DNA from: Catellatospora tritici
Lineage (GTDB): Bacteria; Actinomycetota; Actinomycetes; Mycobacteriales; Micromonosporaceae
Direction: 5' to 3'
Length of the DNA: 64,000 nt
NCBI RefSeq assembly: GCF_019083965.1
Contig: NZ_JAHRCY010000001.1
Span: 186,001-250,000 of the forward strand
How positions within the stretch are numbered: position 1 is the first letter of the stretch; each line of letters opens with the position of its first letter. This document shows, piece after piece, positions 45,634 through 53,925 of the stretch. The notes under the pieces were generated by a model, which had not been told where the DNA came from, did no database searches, and worked only from the letters and a program-made list of their open reading frames with translations. Both the position numbers and the translations under genes were made by a program.

Positions 45634-45680
45634 GAAGGCGCCGACCGTGTGAAGTCGACGCCTTCCGTGTCTCGGGCTTG

Positions 45681-46490
45681 CTACGCGAGTCGTGCCTGCC
45701 GGGAGTTCGCACGCTGTACGAGGTCCAGGATGTCGGCGGCGATTCCAGGGGTAATCGCTAGCGTTGCCGACGAGTCTGCGGAGTACTCCGATCCATCGGC
45801 GTCCAAGACCATCGCGCCGGATTCACGTGCGATGACTACCCCGGCAGCCATGTCCCACAGCCCGTTCGACATCGTGATCGAGGCGTCGACTCGGCCGGAC
45901 GCAAGCCAAGCAAGGTCGATCGCGGCAGAGCCATGCATGCGGACACGCTGAACCCGAGCAGCAAGGGCCGCCGTCACCGCGAGCCGGATCTGATTCTCGG
46001 TGGCTGCGTCCGCGGTGACCGAGTAGTCGCCGATCGCCACGACGGCATTCCGCAGATCATCCGTCGCCGACACAGTGATCGGCTTGCCGTTCTCGTAGGC
46101 GCCTTGCTGGTCCACGGCGGTGAACTGCTGGCGCAGAGCTGGCACTTCGATGACGCCGAGCACAGGGCGGGTGTCGCGCATCAGCGCCAGCGACACACCG
46201 CAGAGCGGTGACCCGTGGACGAAGTTGACCGTACCGTCGACCGGGTCGAGCACCCAGAACCACGGCCCAGGAGCGCCCATGCGGCCGTCTTCTTCGCCCA
46301 GGAAGCCAACGTCTGGCGTCTTCTCTGCCAGGAAGGCCCGGACCGCACGCTCAATGGTGCAGTCGGTCTCGGTAGCCATATCGCGGTCACCCTTGGCGGT
46401 GTGCCGTCCGGGCGCCGTGCGGGCGAACAGGTCGACTGCTATCGCGGTGGCCGCCGTAGCGGTCGGCAGCAGCTCGGCGGGGTCAATCAC
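45681..46490 (-). CDS. Inositol monophosphatase family protein
   Basis: A 269-residue Mg-dependent phosphatase with the family metal sites FLGEEDG (Glu), FWVLDPVDGTVNFVHG (Asp, Asp) and GLWDMAAGVVIARESG (Asp near the C-terminus). Substrates of the family include inositol phosphates, histidinol phosphate and PAP; which one applies here is unknown. The GTG at 46490 has GAGGAC about 9 nt upstream; upstream residues of the open frame are not family-like. It lies in the candidate island. Confidence 0.88.
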   Translation of the reverse strand: MIDPAELLPTATAATAIAVDLFARTAPGRHTAKGDRDMATETDCTIERAVRAFLAEKTPDVGFLGEEDGRMGAPGPWFWVLDPVDGTVNFVHGSPLCGVSLALMRDTRPVLGVIEVPALRQQFTAVDQQGAYENGKPITVSATDDLRNAVVAIGDYSVTADAATENQIRLAVTAALAARVQRVRMHGSAAIDLAWLASGRVDASITMSNGLWDMAAGVVIARESGAMVLDADGSEYSADSSATLAITPGIAADILDLVQRANSRQARLA

Positions 46491-46617
46491 AGCGGCTGTC
46501 CTCTCGTCCGTCGCCTTCCTTATCACCCAACCGACATGCCTTCTGAACTGCCATTTTGTCAGCACGGGCCGCTTCGGTGGGATGCCGTTGCGGTACTTCG
46601 CTGCCGTACCGGCGGCC

Positions 46618-46944
46618 TTACGGTTTGGCATCGCCTGCCCGTATCCGCGTCCTGCGCCTCTCCCGCTGGGCCATCAGTGAAGCCGCCCCCAGCAGTAGGA
46701 CTGGCAGCCAGGACAGCCAGTCAATCCAGGCCGTCCAGCTCGAAGGCGCCATGAACGCCAGCGGGACCAGGACAATCCACGACCACGCCACAAGCACAGG
46801 CGCCGCCAACCGCCATGTCCATGTGCTCAGTTCGCCATCGGCGGTCCGGGCGCGGTCCATCAGGTCCGTTATTACACACGCCCAGATGACCCAAGCGACT
46901 GATAAGACGGCGGGGCCTACGACGGCGCCGAGGCTTTCGGGCAT
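46618..46944 (-). CDS. Small membrane protein
   Basis: A 108-residue protein with three hydrophobic segments (about residues 5-25, 45-66 and 75-95) and a basic tail RERRRTRIR. ATG 46944 is the first start before the first helix; the frame extends to 47148 without hydrophobic or family features. The function is unknown. It lies in the candidate island next to the right-hand rnpB copy. Confidence 0.55.
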   Translation of the reverse strand: MPESLGAVVGPAVLSVAWVIWACVITDLMDRARTADGELSTWTWRLAAPVLVAWSWIVLVPLAFMAPSSWTAWIDWLSWLPVLLLGAASLMAQRERRRTRIRAGDAKP

Positions 46945-47146
46945 TCCGTCATGATGGGGCGATGACGTTGGCGCGGCAAGGCTGCCAGCCACGTCGGTCC
47001 AGCCTCGCCACGGTTCCAACAGCTCTTGAACACAAATGTGCTGTGTTCGGCGTGTGGTGGTGAGTGGTGATCTCCTTGCGGCGACAGGCGTAGCCCACCG
47101 CATTCGGTGGTCCGTAGTGCCGACGTCCGGGATGCGGGCGGGTGAC

Positions 47147-47172
47147 ACAGGTCGACTCGTCCGTTCGCCCTC
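47147..47172 (+). other. Candidate attachment site, right (duplicated rnpB 3' end)
   Basis: acaggtcgactcgtccgt, then an extra t, then cgccctc. It copies 25 nt of the rnpB 3' end at 43874-43898 with one inserted base. No other rnpB sequence is nearby, as expected for the displaced original 3' end after site-specific integration. Confidence 0.65.
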
Positions 47173-47254
47173 GTGATCCCGCTCCCACCAGGGGCTGCCG
47201 CCGCGTCGCCGTGTGGAACACTGTGGCCTCTTCGCAGCTCAGCAAGGCAGGATC

Positions 47255-47737
47255 ATGATCACCCGCTCGTCACGCACCCTTCGGTACGCCCTCGTCGCAG
47301 CCCTGGCCACGCTCGGGACTGCCGCATGCGACTCCTCGAACAAACCCGAAGCCAGCCCCACCTCCGCGAGCGCCTCGCCCTCGCCCGCCACGGCGGTCCA
47401 GCCCGCCGTCGACGAAGCGGTGCGCGGGGTCGTCTCGGCTTATCTCGACGCGGTCGAAAGCGGGGACTTCGAGCAGGGGCACCTGTTGATCTGTGCTGAT
47501 GTGCGAGAGCAGTACGACGCGGTTGCCAAGACGAATGCCGGGACGTTCGGTCCGCGCTTCACGCTCACCGCCTACGCGATCACCGAAACCCGGGCAGCCG
47601 GGGCAACCGTGGAGGTCCGGGCCGCTCAGAAGGTCACCGTCGCCGGTCGACCCGAACCGATGAAGCTGACCATCGCGTACACGATGGCGCGGGCAGCCGA
47701 CAGCTGGTGCATCGCGCAGGAACTCCCCGTTCTCTGA
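47255..47737 (+). CDS. Secreted lipoprotein, unknown
   Basis: A 160-residue lipoprotein. It has a signal peptide ending LATLGTAAC (Cys lipidated), a Ser/Pro/Ala linker and a small domain (AVRGVVSAYLDAVESGDFEQG ... ADSWCIAQELPVL) with the cystatin/NTF2-like pattern common in actinobacterial lipoproteins. ATG 47255 starts the signal peptide; upstream GGCAGG could serve the ribosome. It is followed at once by a frameshifted gene remnant. Confidence 0.7.
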   Translation: MITRSSRTLRYALVAALATLGTAACDSSNKPEASPTSASASPSPATAVQPAVDEAVRGVVSAYLDAVESGDFEQGHLLICADVREQYDAVAKTNAGTFGPRFTLTAYAITETRAAGATVEVRAAQKVTVAGRPEPMKLTIAYTMARAADSWCIAQELPVL

Positions 47738-47748
47738 CCAGGAGAAAC

Positions 47749-48214
47749 ATGCGGTACGTCAAGGTTCAGCGAGACGTTACGGCAACACGCTCGACCCGAC
47801 TGAGTACCTCGGCGCACTCGCCGAGCTGGCCGAACGTCTTCCGCCTGGCGCGCGCGCCTTCGCAACCGATCCCCAGCACTATGCCTTCTTCAGCCGGCGG
47901 TGCGTCAAGGACCTGAAGCCCTTGGCGCTGACCGTCGGCGACAGCGACGGAGTCAGATGGGCTGAGCTGCGCCTCGGGCACAACTGCTGGAAGCACGAGG
48001 AAGACCTGACCATCCGCTATACGGACGTTCGCAGCGTCACGATCGATCCCGCCGCCGCGACGGACGTCGCGACGCTGCTCGACGTCATACTCGACGAGGT
48101 CGTCCCCATGAGCACGGCTGCAGGCACGAGCTGGCGTGCCTGGACGGGTCCATCACCGTCACCTGCGCGGACCTCGTCGCCACCTGGAGTGAGGCGGACT
48201 GTCCCGACCGGTGA
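47749..48214 (+). pseudogene. Pseudogene with two frameshifts, small unknown protein
   Basis: An ATG with CAGGAGA 4-5 nt upstream starts MRYVKVQRD at 47749. Sense then continues in another frame from 47778 (YGNTLDPTEYLGALAELAER ... DPQHYAFFSRRC) to about 48106. It finishes in a third frame (HEHGCRHELACLDGSITVTC ... EADCPDR) to a TGA at 48212-48214. Joining the frames gives about 150 plausible residues. The function is unknown. Sequencing error is the alternative to real decay. Confidence 0.6.
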
Positions 48215-48297
48215 TCCCAGACGCGGCGATCATGCGGCCTGTCGGACGATATCGCGTCAAGATCAGGGACCGGCCGATATCCGCTCGGTGGCCGGAG

Positions 48298-48666
48298 TCA
48301 GTCCGGGACGGCGTCGCGTGCCGCAGCGAGCGTTGCGGCGACGCTGGTGAAGACGATTACGACCACCGCCAAGCCACGCTGCTCACCCATCGCACCCGCC
48401 AGGATCTTCGTCGCTACGGCAACAGCCGCCGAGAGCAGCATGAGGGCCACCGAAAGGGGCCACCACCAGGGTCTGTGTCGCCAGAGCACGATCGGACCAT
48501 GGGGGCGCAGCCCACGAAAGACCAGGCCGATCAGGCCCACAGTCACCATCGCGGAGATCGTCAGCGCGTCAGCCGGTAGGGGTGGGACGCCCGGCATGAA
48601 GTCGAGCGCCAGCGCTAGGGCGCCCCAACAGGTGATGACCAGGCAGAACCGGCTGAGCAGCAGCAT
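48298..48666 (-). CDS. Small membrane protein
   Basis: A 122-residue protein with four hydrophobic helices: LLLSRFCLVITCWGALALAL, ALTISAMVTVGLIGLVF, WWWPLSVALMLLSAAVAVA and GLAVVVIVFTSVAATLA. ATG 48666 precedes the first helix; the frame runs to 48804 without features. No family was recognised. The 264 nt between this gene and arsR (48667-48930) show nothing I can identify. Confidence 0.6.
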   Translation of the reverse strand: MLLLSRFCLVITCWGALALALDFMPGVPPLPADALTISAMVTVGLIGLVFRGLRPHGPIVLWRHRPWWWPLSVALMLLSAAVAVATKILAGAMGEQRGLAVVVIVFTSVAATLAAARDAVPD

Positions 48667-48930
48667 CGCGGCATCGTACCGGCACCGCGCTGACGACAGC
48701 CTGGCCGAGCAGGCAACCGCGCGCAGACGTCCATCTCCCGCGAGCCGTCGCCACCGGCTACCGTCCACGCCAGCCGCTGCGGACGGCCAGACCGGCGGGC
48801 CCACCGCCTACTGGCGAATGCCTGACGAGCGCGAAGACAGCGGCCTGGCCTCGTGGGGCCGGCAGCCGGTCGAGTATGAAGCGTCGGCTCGGTCGCCGAC
48901 CAACTCCGGCACCAGAAGCCGACGGTGTGG

Positions 48931-49302
48931 TCACCGGGTGGTCGAGGTGACCGTCGAGGCGTCCAGCAGCTGTGACAGCGCGCCCAGCGCGGACGGGATG
49001 ATCCAGTAGTAGACCCAGGTGCCGCGCCGCTCGCTGTCGATGAGCCCTGCCTCACGCAGCACCTTCAGGTGGTGGGAGATGGTCGGGCCGGTGACGTCGA
49101 ACGCGTCGGTGAGGTCGCAGACGCAGACCTCGGCCCCGGCCCGTGCCGCGATCAGTGACAGCAGCCGTAGACGCACCGGGTCGCCCAGTGCCTTGAACCC
49201 ACGCGACAACTCGGTGGCGGCCTCGGCGCTCAGCGGTTCGGCAACCATCGGCACGCAGCACGAGGCGGTGGAGACGTCGACCACCGGAAGTTGTTTAGAC
49301 AC
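48931..49302 (-). CDS. arsR: ArsR-family arsenic-responsive repressor
   Basis: A 123-residue ArsR/SmtB regulator with winged helix FKALGDPVRLRLLSLIA ... FDVTGPTISHHLKVLREAGL. The CVCDL motif (Cys60, Cys62) in the recognition-helix region is the classic As(III) site, and an extra vicinal pair is at Cys15-Cys16. It is divergent from arsI, with an inverted repeat between that should be its operator. The GTG at 49302 has CAAGAT 6 nt upstream, so the transcript may be leaderless. Confidence 0.9.
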   Translation of the reverse strand: MSKQLPVVDVSTASCCVPMVAEPLSAEAATELSRGFKALGDPVRLRLLSLIAARAGAEVCVCDLTDAFDVTGPTISHHLKVLREAGLIDSERRGTWVYYWIIPSALGALSQLLDASTVTSTTR

Positions 49303-49317
49303 ACACCTATCTTGACA

Positions 49318-49354
49318 GCCATCTAGACAGCGTGCAAGTCTCTGCCTAGATGGC
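49318..49354. promoter_or_regulatory. Candidate ArsR operator
   Basis: The inverted repeat gccatctagaca / tgcctagatggc is centred in the 90-nt gap between the divergent arsR and arsI genes. Position and symmetry suit an ArsR binding site controlling both. Confidence 0.7.
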
Positions 49355-49392
49355 CATCGAAACAACTTCCGATGAACGCCTTGGAGGCAGTC

Positions 49393-49827
49393 ATGTCCCG
49401 TGTACAGCTGGCGCTGCGCGTGGCCGACCTGGACGGGTCGGTCGAGTTCTACTCGAAGCTCTTCAACACCGAGCCCGCCAAGCGGCGGCCCGGCTACGCC
49501 AACTTCGCCATCACCGAGCCGCCGCTCAAGCTCGTGCTCATCGAGGGCGAGTCCGGCCAGCCGACCGTCATGGACCACCTCGGCGTCGAGGTGTTCTCCG
49601 GCGACGAGGTGGCCGCCGCGACCGCGCGGCTCACCGAGGCAGGGCTGGTCACCCTCGCCGAGGACGACACCCGGTGCTGCTACGCCCTGCAGGACAAGGT
49701 GTGGGTGCACGGCCCCGGAGCGGAGCCCTGGGAGGTGTACGTCGTCAAGGCCGACGCCGACACCCTGACCAAGCAGGCCGACAGCACCTGCTGCGCCGGC
49801 CAGGAGACCGCATCGAGCTGCTGCTGA
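49393..49827 (+). CDS. arsI: ArsI-type C-As lyase / CadI family metalloenzyme
   Basis: A 144-residue vicinal-oxygen-chelate protein. ArsI cleaves the carbon-arsenic bond of trivalent organoarsenicals such as methylarsonous acid. Residues fit the described enzyme: the substrate-binding vicinal pair Cys95-Cys96 (DTRCCYAL) and the iron ligands Gln5, His62 and Glu114. Two more Cys-Cys pairs end the protein (TCCAG and SSCC). ATG 49393 has GGAGG 7 nt upstream; ATG 49372 lacks one. It pairs divergently with arsR. Mycobacterial CadI is the close alternative name. Confidence 0.88.
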   Translation: MSRVQLALRVADLDGSVEFYSKLFNTEPAKRRPGYANFAITEPPLKLVLIEGESGQPTVMDHLGVEVFSGDEVAAATARLTEAGLVTLAEDDTRCCYALQDKVWVHGPGAEPWEVYVVKADADTLTKQADSTCCAGQETASSCC

Positions 49828-50109
49828 TCCAGGATCGCCGGGTGCCGCCGTCCACCGGCGCCACCCGGCATCTGGCGGTCAGCCGCTATTTACGTACGAA
49901 GTCGTCAGCGTCCTCACCGCGGCCTGCCCCCCCCCCGCGCAGTCACACCCTTTCCTTACGCCTGGACGGATCGTGGGGTGAGGTCGCCGTGACGTCCGGT
50001 GGGTCGGGCTGGGACTCATCGCGGACCATTCGGTGGATGCTCGCGGCCCGGTCGATCTTCTAGGTTCCCGTTGATCTTCCAGATTGTGACGGGGACTTGG
50101 AGTGCGATC

Positions 50110-51204
50110 GTGCGGAAACGTCTGGCGGGCTTGTTGGCCGCCGTCCTGTGGGCCGTCGTGTGCACACCGTCAGCGGCGTACGCCGCCGTACCGCTCGACC
50201 TGGCCCTGTCGGATGTGCCGTCGGCGGTGACGACCGGGGCGCACGTGACCACAGCGGTGGAGATCACCGTGCGCAACCAGGGATCGGCCACCGCTCAGGC
50301 CTACCTGGCGGTCTCGCTGGAGGGCGACACCGGCCGGATCTACGCCGGTTCGACCGGCAACCCCATCCAGCTCGAACCAGGCGAGCAGGGACGGCTCACC
50401 GCCATGATCACGCTACGGGCGTACGCGAAGACCGGCTTCGCGGGCACGATGGTGGTGCAGGCCCAGGGCTCTGTCGGCGGCTCCGTCCGCCACGACGCCC
50501 GCTTCGGCACCGCCCGGGTCAAGGTCACTGTCGGCGTGCCGCGAATCTCGGACGTGGTGGTCAGCGGCAACAAGGTCGCCCTGGCCAACCCCGGAGAAAC
50601 AGCGGTGTTCCGGTACACGGTCACCAACCGGGGTCCGATGGAGGAGGAGATCTTCGAGCTGACGGTACGCAACACCGGCTTCGAGATCGTCAAACTGGTC
50701 GGCTGCACGAAGCTGGCGAAGTCGTCGTTCCGGTGCCGCACCACCCAACTCGCCCCGGGCAGGTCGCTGCACTGGGAGATGCACCTGCGGTTCGCCAAGA
50801 CCAACGTGAGCGCCTCGGGCGGGATGAGCGTGCTGGTGGCCGAGCGCAGCGACGACACCAACATGACCAACAGCTTCTTCGGTTTCGATGTCCGCGCCCG
50901 TGGCACGGGCGCCGTCACGTCGACCAGACCGGCGGCCGTGTCCGCGTCGTCGCCGTCACCCACGACGGCCGCGCCGTCCCCTTCCGTGACGGTCGAGGCG
51001 TCCGCCACCTCCGCACCGCCGGTCGCGACGCGGTCTGAGGCGGCTGCGGGTGAGCCGACGAATGCCGGTGAACCGGAGCCGGGCTCCGGCTCACCGGCGA
51101 TCGTCGTGTTCGCCCTCGTGCTGACGCTGGTCCTGGGCGCGTCGATCGGTCTCTGGTGGCGTGGCCGTCGGCCCGCGACGGAAGCGGCCGAGCCGGCCGA
51201 GTGA
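50110..51204 (+). CDS. Secreted, membrane-anchored beta-domain protein
   Basis: A 364-residue protein. It has a signal peptide ending PSAAYAA, then two DUF11-like beta domains (TTAVEITVRNQGSATAQAYL; NPGETAVFRYTVTNRGPMEE) with a cysteine pair near residues 200-212. A Ser/Thr/Pro linker (about 280-320) and a C-terminal membrane helix with an RRRP basic stop follow. It is probably surface-exposed and cell-envelope associated. The 280 nt before it (49828-50109) show no gene. The GTG start at 50110 precedes the signal peptide. Confidence 0.75.
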   Translation: MRKRLAGLLAAVLWAVVCTPSAAYAAVPLDLALSDVPSAVTTGAHVTTAVEITVRNQGSATAQAYLAVSLEGDTGRIYAGSTGNPIQLEPGEQGRLTAMITLRAYAKTGFAGTMVVQAQGSVGGSVRHDARFGTARVKVTVGVPRISDVVVSGNKVALANPGETAVFRYTVTNRGPMEEEIFELTVRNTGFEIVKLVGCTKLAKSSFRCRTTQLAPGRSLHWEMHLRFAKTNVSASGGMSVLVAERSDDTNMTNSFFGFDVRARGTGAVTSTRPAAVSASSPSPTTAAPSPSVTVEASATSAPPVATRSEAAAGEPTNAGEPEPGSGSPAIVVFALVLTLVLGASIGLWWRGRRPATEAAEPAE

Positions 51205-51265
51205 GCGGGCGGCGCTCGCCGCCTCGATGTCGACCGCCCGTCGGCGCGATCGTCCGCCAGACGCG

Positions 51266-51303
51266 TACACCTCATACCGTGTGGCCACATCGTATGAGGT
51301 GTA
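51266..51303. repeat. Inverted repeat at a convergent junction
   Basis: The arms tacacctcatac and gtatgaggtgta (12 of 12) enclose a second palindrome tgtggccaca. It lies between the secreted-protein and amidohydrolase genes. Confidence 0.75.
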
Positions 51304-51391
51304 AGCCCGCACTGGACCAGCCTCGGCAGGGCCTGCCAAATCCGTCGGCCGCGTTGCGGTAGCAGATGGGAAAGTGCACAGGCGTGCGTCA

Positions 51392-51441
51392 AAGAGGGGC
51401 CCTTCCACTACGGAAAGCGATAAGAAGGTGCCCTTCCTTAC
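51392..51441 (-). repeat. Palindromic intergenic repeat, copy 3 (inverted)
   Basis: The reverse complement reads gtaaggaagggcaccttctt, then atcgctttccgtag, then tggaagggcccctctt. It closely matches copy 2 at 40594-40646. It lies 22 nt from the end of the amidohydrolase gene and could serve as its terminator. Confidence 0.85.
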
Positions 51442-51463
51442 CCGCGCGGCGCGGCGTCTCAGG

Positions 51464-52579
51464 TCAGAGGTTGTAGAGCTGTCTGGCGTTGGTCGAGCCG
51501 AGCTGGTCGGCGATCCGGAGTGCGTCGGCGTTCGGCAGCGCGCCGTCGGCGACGAACTCGCCCAGGACCCGGCCGAGGCTGTGGCGGAACTGGGACGCGC
51601 CGATCAGGTAGAGCTCGGGCAGGCCGAAGGCGTCCGACGCGTACAGGAGCTTGCCGAACGGGGCCAGTTCCAGGAACTCGCCGAGCACGGCCGTGGCGCG
51701 GGCGCCCAGGTGCGGGACGGTCAGGCCGACGTCGGCGTACACGTGCGGGTAGACCTGGGTCAGCCAGCCCGCCTGGCGGTGGAACGGATAGCAGTGGAGC
51801 AGGACCAGCCGCGTCCCGGTGCGCAGCGTGGCCTCGCAGAACGGCTGCAGCAGGGACGGGTCGGTTCGGGACAGCAGCGCGTCGCGGTCGCCGAAGCCGG
51901 TGTGGAGCTGGATCGGCAGGCCGGTGTCGACCGCACACCACAGCAGGTGGCGCAGCAGGACCGGGTCGGTGAGGCGACCGCCGTCGCGCAGCCAGCGGGC
52001 GGCCGCGACCCGCACCTCCTGCGGCTGCGGCCGCATCGGGTCGAGGCCGAGGCCGTGCCGGTACGCCGCGATCGACTTCGTCGCGACCGCGCCGGGCAGG
52101 GCGGCACCCAGCGCGTCGGCGAAGGCGGCGGCGAAGGCGTCCGCCCCGCAGCCGGGCGCGACCGCCTCGGCCAGGAGCTCCAGCCGTACCACCGGATGGG
52201 TGGCGGCTTCCGCCAGCGCGCCCACCGCGTCCACCGGCAGCAGGTTGCCCACGGCCGGGCCGGTGTCGACGAGCAGCGTGGACAGGTGCGCGGCACGCAG
52301 CAGGCGCCCGGCGACCTCGTCGGTGCCCAGGCGCCGCCGCTGCCACAGGTACTCCTCGACGCTCGCTCCGGCGGGCAGCCCGAGCAGCGGCGCGCACCAG
52401 CGGCGCAGCGCCAGCCCGACCTGGCTGTCCAGGTACGAGACCCCCGCTGGGGCCGGTTCGTCGGCCTCGGTGCACCACAGCTCGAACGCGGCGTCCTCCA
52501 GCGGGGCCGTGGTGATGCCGTGGCAGTGCCCGTCGACGAGATCGAGCCCGCTCAGGTCCAGCGCGTTCAGTACCGCCAC
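51464..52579 (-). CDS. Amidohydrolase (FluG N-domain-like)
   Basis: A 371-residue metal-dependent hydrolase. It has the metal-site motif VDGHCHG near the N-terminus, HTGFGDRDALL, LHCYPFHRQAGWL and YASDAFGLPELYLIG, the arrangement of the amidohydrolase half of fungal FluG and its bacterial relatives. It follows a glutamine-synthetase-like gene with a 13-nt overlap, so the two functions fused in FluG are split here. The substrate, probably a gamma-glutamyl or amide compound, is unknown. GTG 52579 is my choice; the frame extends to 52687. Confidence 0.82.
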   Translation of the reverse strand: MAVLNALDLSGLDLVDGHCHGITTAPLEDAAFELWCTEADEPAPAGVSYLDSQVGLALRRWCAPLLGLPAGASVEEYLWQRRRLGTDEVAGRLLRAAHLSTLLVDTGPAVGNLLPVDAVGALAEAATHPVVRLELLAEAVAPGCGADAFAAAFADALGAALPGAVATKSIAAYRHGLGLDPMRPQPQEVRVAAARWLRDGGRLTDPVLLRHLLWCAVDTGLPIQLHTGFGDRDALLSRTDPSLLQPFCEATLRTGTRLVLLHCYPFHRQAGWLTQVYPHVYADVGLTVPHLGARATAVLGEFLELAPFGKLLYASDAFGLPELYLIGASQFRHSLGRVLGEFVADGALPNADALRIADQLGSTNARQLYNL

Positions 52580-53925
52580 CGGACCGCCTCCACCAGCTCC
52601 GCCTCGGACAGCTTCCCGAACGTGTCGGCCTCGGCCCGGTGCACCGCGTCGAACGCGTCGAGCAGCGGCGCCCCGAGCCCCGCGCACAGTCCACGGTCGG
52701 CGTGCAGGGCGGCCAACGCGGCGGCGGGCGTGTCAGGCAGGCGCGGCGGCGGCTCGGCCAGCGTGTACGGGTCGACCCCGACCTCCTCCGGCAGCCGCAG
52801 GCCCGCGTCCACCGCGTCGGCGACCAGCGCGCACACCGCCCCGACCACCAGGTACGGGTTCGCCGACCCGTCCACGCACTTCACCTCGGCGTTGGCCGCG
52901 CCGCCCTGGTTGCCGACCACCCCGGTGACGAAGCGCAGCCCCGCCTCCCGGTTTTCCCGTCCCCAGCACTGGTAGGCGCCCGCCCAGCGTTGCGGTGCCT
53001 GGCGCAGGGCGCTGGCGGGGCTGGGCGTGCCGAGGCCGGCCAGCGCGGGCAGCCGCGACAGCACCCCGGCCAGGGCGGCTTCGCCGCGTACGGTCAGGCC
53101 GTGCGGGCCGTCGCCGCCCGCGAGCAGGTTGGCGCCGTCGGCCCATACCGAGAAGTGCAGGTGCATGCCGTTGCCGACCTGCTGGGCGACGGCGACGGGC
53201 GCGAACGAGGCGCGCAGGCCGTGGCGCAGGGCGGTGGCGCGGATGGTCTCGCGGGTGAGCACGACTCGGTCGGCGGCGTGGACCGGGTCGGCGTGGCCGA
53301 CGGACACCTCGAGCTGGCCGGTGCCGTACTCGGGATGGAACTGCTCGACGGCGACGTCCTGGGCGGCCAGCGCGGCGAGCAGGTCACGGCTGTGGTCGGA
53401 CAGTTCGACCAGCCGGGTCATGCCGTAGGCGGGGCCGTCGGAGGCGGGGCTGCCGTCCGGTCGGGCGAGGTAGAACTCCAGCTCGAAGGCCATGCGCAGG
53501 CTGATTCCGGCATCCGCGGCGCGGGCGGTCATGCGGCGGGCGAACAGGCGCTGGTCGGCCGGGTACGGCTGCCCGTCCTGGGTCCACCGGTCGACCGGCG
53601 CCCAGGCCCACCCGGGCTGGGCCGCGAGCACGGTGAGCCGGTCCAGGTCGGGGTGCAGCCGCAGGTCGCCGACGGGTCCGCCGATGAGCCGCCCGGCGGT
53701 GATGGTGTCGTCGACGCAGAACACGTCGTGCACGGTGGACATGCCGACGCCCCACGCGGCCGCGCCGGGCAGCTGCGCCGTGGGCACGGCCTTGACCCTG
53801 GTCACGCCCGCGTTGTCGACCCAGGTGAGGGCGACGCCGTGCACGCCGGACGCGGCGAGCTTGGCGGCGGCGTCGCGACCGGCGGCGGCCAGGGCGGTCC
53901 GGTCGAGCACCGGTTCGGCGGTCAC
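52567..53925 (-). CDS. Glutamine synthetase family ligase (FluG C-domain-like)
   Basis: A 452-residue glutamine-synthetase-fold ligase with the core motifs MAFELEFYLARPDG, EQFHPEYGTGQLEVS, VGNGMHLHFSVW, CWGRENREAGLRFV and CVDGSANPYLVVGA. N-terminal beta-grasp similarity is weak (GVALTWVDNAGVTRVKAV). It is distinct from the GlnA2-like protein at 34243. Members of this branch join glutamate to amines rather than ammonia. GTG 53925 overlaps the upstream gene's stop as GTGA. Together with the amidohydrolase it suggests a gamma-glutamyl conjugation and hydrolysis route. Confidence 0.85.
   Translation of the reverse strand: MTAEPVLDRTALAAAGRDAAAKLAASGVHGVALTWVDNAGVTRVKAVPTAQLPGAAAWGVGMSTVHDVFCVDDTITAGRLIGGPVGDLRLHPDLDRLTVLAAQPGWAWAPVDRWTQDGQPYPADQRLFARRMTARAADAGISLRMAFELEFYLARPDGSPASDGPAYGMTRLVELSDHSRDLLAALAAQDVAVEQFHPEYGTGQLEVSVGHADPVHAADRVVLTRETIRATALRHGLRASFAPVAVAQQVGNGMHLHFSVWADGANLLAGGDGPHGLTVRGEAALAGVLSRLPALAGLGTPSPASALRQAPQRWAGAYQCWGRENREAGLRFVTGVVGNQGGAANAEVKCVDGSANPYLVVGAVCALVADAVDAGLRLPEEVGVDPYTLAEPPPRLPDTPAAALAALHADRGLCAGLGAPLLDAFDAVHRAEADTFGKLSEAELVEAVRWRY

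Noticed and set aside
43893..47150. Search for an integrase or transposase in the candidate island
   Set aside because: No frame shows tyrosine or serine recombinase motifs or a DDE transposase, so the island is not claimed as a live element.
49919..49938. C-rich run downstream of arsI as a regulatory element
   Set aside because: It is a plain homopolymer tract in a non-coding stretch with no hairpin or promoter features around it.
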